Source: Coriobacteriia bacterium (lineage in GTDB: Bacteria > Actinomycetota > Coriobacteriia > Anaerosomatales > SLCP01). Taken from it: DNA of 8,750 bases. Where the stretch lies: the NCBI GenBank assembly GCA_007123455.1, contig SKKZ01000230.1:1-8750 (forward strand), given 5' to 3'. Under the pieces are notes generated by a model. The model did no database searches, was not told the DNA's origin, and was given only the letters and a program-made list of their open reading frames with translations. The position numbers and the translations under genes are program-made. This document shows, piece after piece, positions 6,400 through 8,750 of the stretch (position 1 is the first letter of the stretch; each line of letters opens with the position of its first letter).

Positions 6400-6443
6400 C
6401 ATACACCACGACGGGCAACCGATGCTGAAGGGCGTGGTGTATG
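6400..6443 (+). repeat. 11-bp perfect inverted repeat spanning the osmC-like start codon
   Basis: CATACACCACG (6400-6410) and CGTGGTGTATG (6433-6443) are exact reverse complements with 22 bases between. The right arm contains the whole ATG (6441-6443). The AAGGG ribosome site (6428-6432) is in the loop, directly beside the stem. In RNA this hairpin would hide the start codon. In DNA the arms are 33 bp apart start to start, about three helical turns, which would also suit a protein operator. No T-run follows, so it is not a standard terminator for the preceding gene. Confidence 0.65.
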
Positions 6444-6884
6444 GATACCGTTCGCGTGCGCTGGAGCGGGAATCGACAGTTCGTGGGGTGGGACGAGGCC
6501 GGACACGGTCTCGTTATGGATGCTCGTGCCCACTACAAGGGAGAGGGTACCGGGGCTCGCCCTGTCGAGTTAGTGCTCTACGGGATTGCCGGGTGCACCG
6601 CGATGGACGTCATCTCCATCCTGCAGAAGAAACGGCAGGACGTGCGTGGGGTGGAGATCGTCGTCGAAGGTGACCAGCGCACGGATGAGTACCCTAAGAT
6701 CTACACCGAGATACGCCTGCACTACGTCGTCACCGGGTTCGGTGTAGGTGAGGAGGCGGTGCGCCGCTCGATCGAGCTCTCCGACGAGAAGTACTGTGCC
6801 GTGGGTGGTATGCTCGGCCCCCAGGTTCGGATCGTGACCTCGTTCGAAGTGCGTGAGGCGGATCCACCCGCATCCCCGTCCTGA
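6441..6884 (+). CDS. OsmC/Ohr-superfamily protein, YhfA-like (147 aa)
   Basis: OsmC-fold proteins are cytoplasmic dimers; several are thiol-dependent peroxidases that reduce organic hydroperoxides through two cysteines. Here the buried catalytic-type cysteine is Cys52 in GIAGCTAMDV, at the start of the central helix. The second is Cys119 in KYCAVGGML. Arg40 in GARPVELV is near where the active-site arginine of the family sits. The GCTAMDVISILQKKRQ helix resembles the YhfA-type subgroup, whose substrate is not settled, so peroxidase activity is not certain. The length is normal. The start ATG 6441 has AAGGG (6428-6432) 8 bases upstream and lies inside an inverted repeat. It is 49 bases after the PilT-like gene and 14 bases before the glycosyltransferase gene, so it probably begins, or belongs to, the same operon. 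Confidence 0.88.
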   Translation: MDTVRVRWSGNRQFVGWDEAGHGLVMDARAHYKGEGTGARPVELVLYGIAGCTAMDVISILQKKRQDVRGVEIVVEGDQRTDEYPKIYTEIRLHYVVTGFGVGEEAVRRSIELSDEKYCAVGGMLGPQVRIVTSFEVREADPPASPS

Positions 6885-6898
6885 TAGGAAGCCCGTCG

Positions 6899-7615
6899 AT
6901 GTCCGATGCGGTGTTGCTCCCCGTCTACAACGAAGAAGCGACCGTCGACGCGGTCCTCGACGCGGTACGGCGATACTTCCAGGGAGATATCCTCGTAGTC
7001 GATGACGGGTCGACCGATGCCACCGTCGGCGCTCTCGCCGAGCGTCGGGATGTCACGGTCATCACCCATCCGTTCAACATGGGTTACGGTCGGGCGCTTG
7101 CGGAGGGCTTCTCCGTGGCCCGTGCGCGCGGCTGTGAACGCGTCGTCACGATGGATTGTGACGGCCAGCATGAGCCTGCGCACATCCCGCAGTTCCTCGC
7201 CGTGCTCGACGAGGGTTGGGACATCGTCTCCGGGAGTCGCTATCTGCCCGCGAGCAAAGAACTCGGTATCGTTGTTCCGGGTGATCGCCAGCGGGTGAAT
7301 CAGCGGGTGACCGAGGAGATCAATCGTGTGACCGGGTGGAGGCTTACCGATGCCTTCTGCGGGTTCAAGGCGTACCGGCTGAACGCCCTCGAAGGAATCG
7401 AGCTCAACGAACCGGGCTACGGCATGCCCGTTGAGATGTGGGCCAAGGTGTACAGGGCCGGCCTGCTGGTGAGGGAGCTCGCCGTCGAGCGTATCTACTG
7501 TGATCACAACCGGTCTTTCGGGGATGCTCTGGACGATCCGGAGCATCGTTTCGGCTACTACATGCGCGTCTGGGGACGGGCCCTTGGCGCCGGAGGGGAG
7601 GGAAGGCGCCCGTGA
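6899..7615 (+). CDS. GT2 family glycosyltransferase, soluble (238 aa)
   Basis: This is an inverting GT-A-fold glycosyltransferase using a nucleotide sugar, similar to the polyprenol-phosphate mannosyl/glucosyltransferase (DPM1-like) branch. Visible motifs are LPVYNEE (7-13), ILVVDDGSTD (31-40, nucleotide binding), the metal-binding DxD in TMDCDGQH (84-91), SGSRY (111-115) and TDAFCGFKAYR (150-160), the acceptor-side motif common in this branch. There are no transmembrane helices, so it is cytoplasmic or peripheral. AGGAA (6886-6890) precedes the ATG by 8 bases. The stop TGA shares four bases (GTGA) with the start of the deacetylase gene, which implies translational coupling and a shared pathway. 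The acceptor is unknown. A PIG-L deacetylase partner suggests a GlcNAc-containing product, but donor and acceptor are not shown. Confidence 0.9.
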   Translation: MSDAVLLPVYNEEATVDAVLDAVRRYFQGDILVVDDGSTDATVGALAERRDVTVITHPFNMGYGRALAEGFSVARARGCERVVTMDCDGQHEPAHIPQFLAVLDEGWDIVSGSRYLPASKELGIVVPGDRQRVNQRVTEEINRVTGWRLTDAFCGFKAYRLNALEGIELNEPGYGMPVEMWAKVYRAGLLVRELAVERIYCDHNRSFGDALDDPEHRFGYYMRVWGRALGAGGEGRRP

Positions 7616-8295
7616 CGGATGTCGTATGTGTCGGGGCTCACCCCGACGACGTTGAGATCGGCATGGGCGGGACGATCGCCGGCATGGTACGCCAGGGCCT
7701 GTCGGTGGCGATCGTCGACCTGACCGACGGTGAGCCCACGCCTGCTGGAACGCCCGAGACACGGCTCGCCGAGGCCGCCGCCGCAGCGGAGCGGCTAGGA
7801 GTGAGCGAAAGGCGGACCCTCGCACTGCCGAATCGCCGGCTGTTCGACACTGTGGAGGCACGGACCGCCCTCGCAGAGGTCTTCCGGGAGCTCAGGCCTC
7901 GTGTGCTGTTCGGGCCCTATCCGGTTGATGCCCACCCCGATCACGTAGCGGCTTCAGCAATCGTTCAGGCTGCGCGCTTTTGGGCGAAGTTCACGAAGAC
8001 GGAGATGGCGGGGAAGCCCCACTATCCTGCACGTCTCTACCGGTACATGGCTGTACACCTCAGGCTTCTCCGGGAGCCGTCCTTTGTCGTCGACGTGAGC
8101 GATGAACTGCCGGCCAAACTCGAGAGCCTCGCGCTATACCACTCGCAGTTCTCGGCCAACCCGGCGAACACGGAACTGCTCGGGAGCATCGAGGCGGTTG
8201 CACATATGTGGGGTGCGACTATCGGGACCGCTGCGGGCGAACCGTTCTTCTCAGAAGAACCCGTGGGTATCCGATCTCTCGACGCCCTCATCTAG
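7612..8295 (+). CDS. PIG-L family deacetylase, BshB1/MshB-like (227 aa)
   Basis: PIG-L/LmbE enzymes are zinc-dependent N-deacetylases acting on GlcNAc-type conjugates (GlcNAc-PI, GlcNAc-inositol in mycothiol, GlcNAc-malate in bacillithiol). The N-terminal AHPDDVE (residues 9-15) gives zinc ligands His10 and Asp13 and catalytic Asp12, followed by IGMGGT. The second site DAHPDHV (106-112) contains His108 and His111, His111 being the third-ligand candidate. YHSQF (176-180) is also typical of this branch. The size and the DVEIGMGGT wording match BshB1 best, but this subgroup also includes enzymes of unknown substrate. The GTG start overlaps the preceding stop by four bases (GTGA), with AAGG 5 bases upstream. 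The next gene starts 10-13 bases downstream. Its role in making a thiol or another amino sugar is inferred from the neighbours. Confidence 0.9.
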   Translation: MTDVVCVGAHPDDVEIGMGGTIAGMVRQGLSVAIVDLTDGEPTPAGTPETRLAEAAAAAERLGVSERRTLALPNRRLFDTVEARTALAEVFRELRPRVLFGPYPVDAHPDHVAASAIVQAARFWAKFTKTEMAGKPHYPARLYRYMAVHLRLLREPSFVVDVSDELPAKLESLALYHSQFSANPANTELLGSIEAVAHMWGATIGTAAGEPFFSEEPVGIRSLDALI

Positions 8296-8308
8296 GAGTG
8301 TGTCGGTG

Positions 8309-8750
8309 ATGCGCACACGCGCAGACATGCCCACTGGTCACGGGGAGCTCGTTACACGCCCGCCACTTTCCGAGTGGGCGGAGCTTGCGCATTCGAACGC
8401 GCTGGCAACTGCCGCGTGGCACTTCGAAGTCGGCGGACGCCCCATCGGGGAGCTGCGCGAATCGGCTCGCAAGATCCTTCTGGAGACGGCCGCGGGAATC
8501 ACCGCGGATATGGGAATCGATGCGGCCCCGCTCCCTCGGAATCCCGGTCCCGTCGTGGTGACGGGCCACCAACCGGATCTCTACCACTCCGGCATCTGGA
8601 TCAAGGATTTTCTTTTGCAGCACATCACGCGAGAGACCGGCGGGACCGGTGTCGATGTCGTCGTCGACACCGACTCGTTCGACTGGGTGGGACTCAAGGC
8701 GCCGTGTCTCGACCCTGAGATCAAGCGATGCCGTCAGTACCTCGCCGTCG
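8309..8750 (+). CDS. TGHQP-motif protein with possible BshC-like relationship, N-terminal part (runs off right edge)
   Basis: An open frame of at least 147 codons continues past the window. Frame and codon use fit the preceding genes. Its clearest block is VVVTGHQPDLYHSG (82-95) followed by IWIKDFLL, then VDVVVDTDSFDWVGLKAP (115-132). TGHQ followed by an aromatic/glycine stretch and a helix resembles the TGHQ/TGQQ motif of BshC, the putative cysteine-adding enzyme of bacillithiol synthesis. The fit is partial and the rest of the visible region is not clearly BshC. It may instead be an uncharacterised family sharing that motif. AGGAG (8294-8298) lies 7 bases before a GTG (8306) and 10 before the ATG (8309). 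The two starts are adjacent in frame, so the choice is open. It is 13 bases downstream of the PIG-L gene, in the same operon. Confidence 0.6.
   Translation, partial: MRTRADMPTGHGELVTRPPLSEWAELAHSNALATAAWHFEVGGRPIGELRESARKILLETAAGITADMGIDAAPLPRNPGPVVVTGHQPDLYHSGIWIKDFLLQHITRETGGTGVDVVVDTDSFDWVGLKAPCLDPEIKRCRQYLAV

Noticed and set aside
6722..7861. Long minus-strand frame (379 aa) opposite the osmC, GT2 and PIG-L genes
   Set aside because: It is a shadow frame. All three plus-strand genes carry family motifs, ribosome sites and operon spacing, while this frame has none.
8651..8674. Inverted repeat GGTGTCGA/TCGACACC inside the TGHQP gene
   Set aside because: It falls in a Val/Asp-rich coding stretch (GTC and GAC codons) where such palindromes arise readily, and it is mid-gene with no regulatory context.

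Overview
The window is GC-rich bacterial chromosomal DNA with tightly packed genes. There is no phage, insertion sequence, rRNA, tRNA or CRISPR signature. The gene set is a Tat-exported [NiFe] hydrogenase small subunit, a cAMP-independent Crp/Fnr regulator, a small cytochrome b5-like protein, a DUF2249 protein and a PilT motor. This suggests an anaerobic or facultative redox-versatile bacterium. A deep actinobacterial lineage (Coriobacteriia-like) is my best guess from style and GC content, but nothing here proves the taxon.

Layout. (1) 1-325, minus strand: N-terminal part of a hydrogenase small subunit leaving the window on the left. (2) 326-856: about 530 bp without a convincing gene, presumably divergent control DNA, with an 8-bp inverted repeat near its right end. 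(3) 857-1378, plus strand: a very acidic 66-aa orphan protein, then a DUF2249 protein. (4) 1385-2089, minus: a HAD-family phosphatase, convergent with DUF2249. (5) 2196-3236, plus: a Crp/Fnr regulator, then a cytochrome b5-like heme protein. (6) 3233-4537, minus: an Fe-S RlmD/TrmA-type RNA m5U methyltransferase, whose stop codon interlocks with that of the b5 gene. (7) 4703-6391, plus: a receiver domain fused to a PilT retraction ATPase. (8) 6441-8750, plus: OsmC-like thiol protein, GT2 glycosyltransferase, PIG-L/BshB1-like deacetylase, and the start of a protein with a BshC-like TGHQP motif that runs off the right edge.

The last four genes have short gaps or overlaps and probably form one operon. 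Glycosyltransferase, PIG-L deacetylase and a possible BshC-like ligase are the step types needed to build a bacillithiol- or mycothiol-like low-molecular-weight thiol. An OsmC protein is a plausible thiol-dependent partner. The glycosyltransferase is GT2 rather than the GT4 type of BshA/MshA, so if this is a thiol pathway it is not the textbook one. This is the best candidate for an undescribed system here, and it is an inference. Other points worth attention are an 11-bp perfect inverted repeat whose right arm contains the osmC start codon, the receiver-PilT fusion with a degenerate phosphorylation site, and hairpins embedded in the last codons of both minus-strand genes at convergent junctions.

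Both edge genes are open at one end, so they have no stop codon or no complete C-terminus inside the window.
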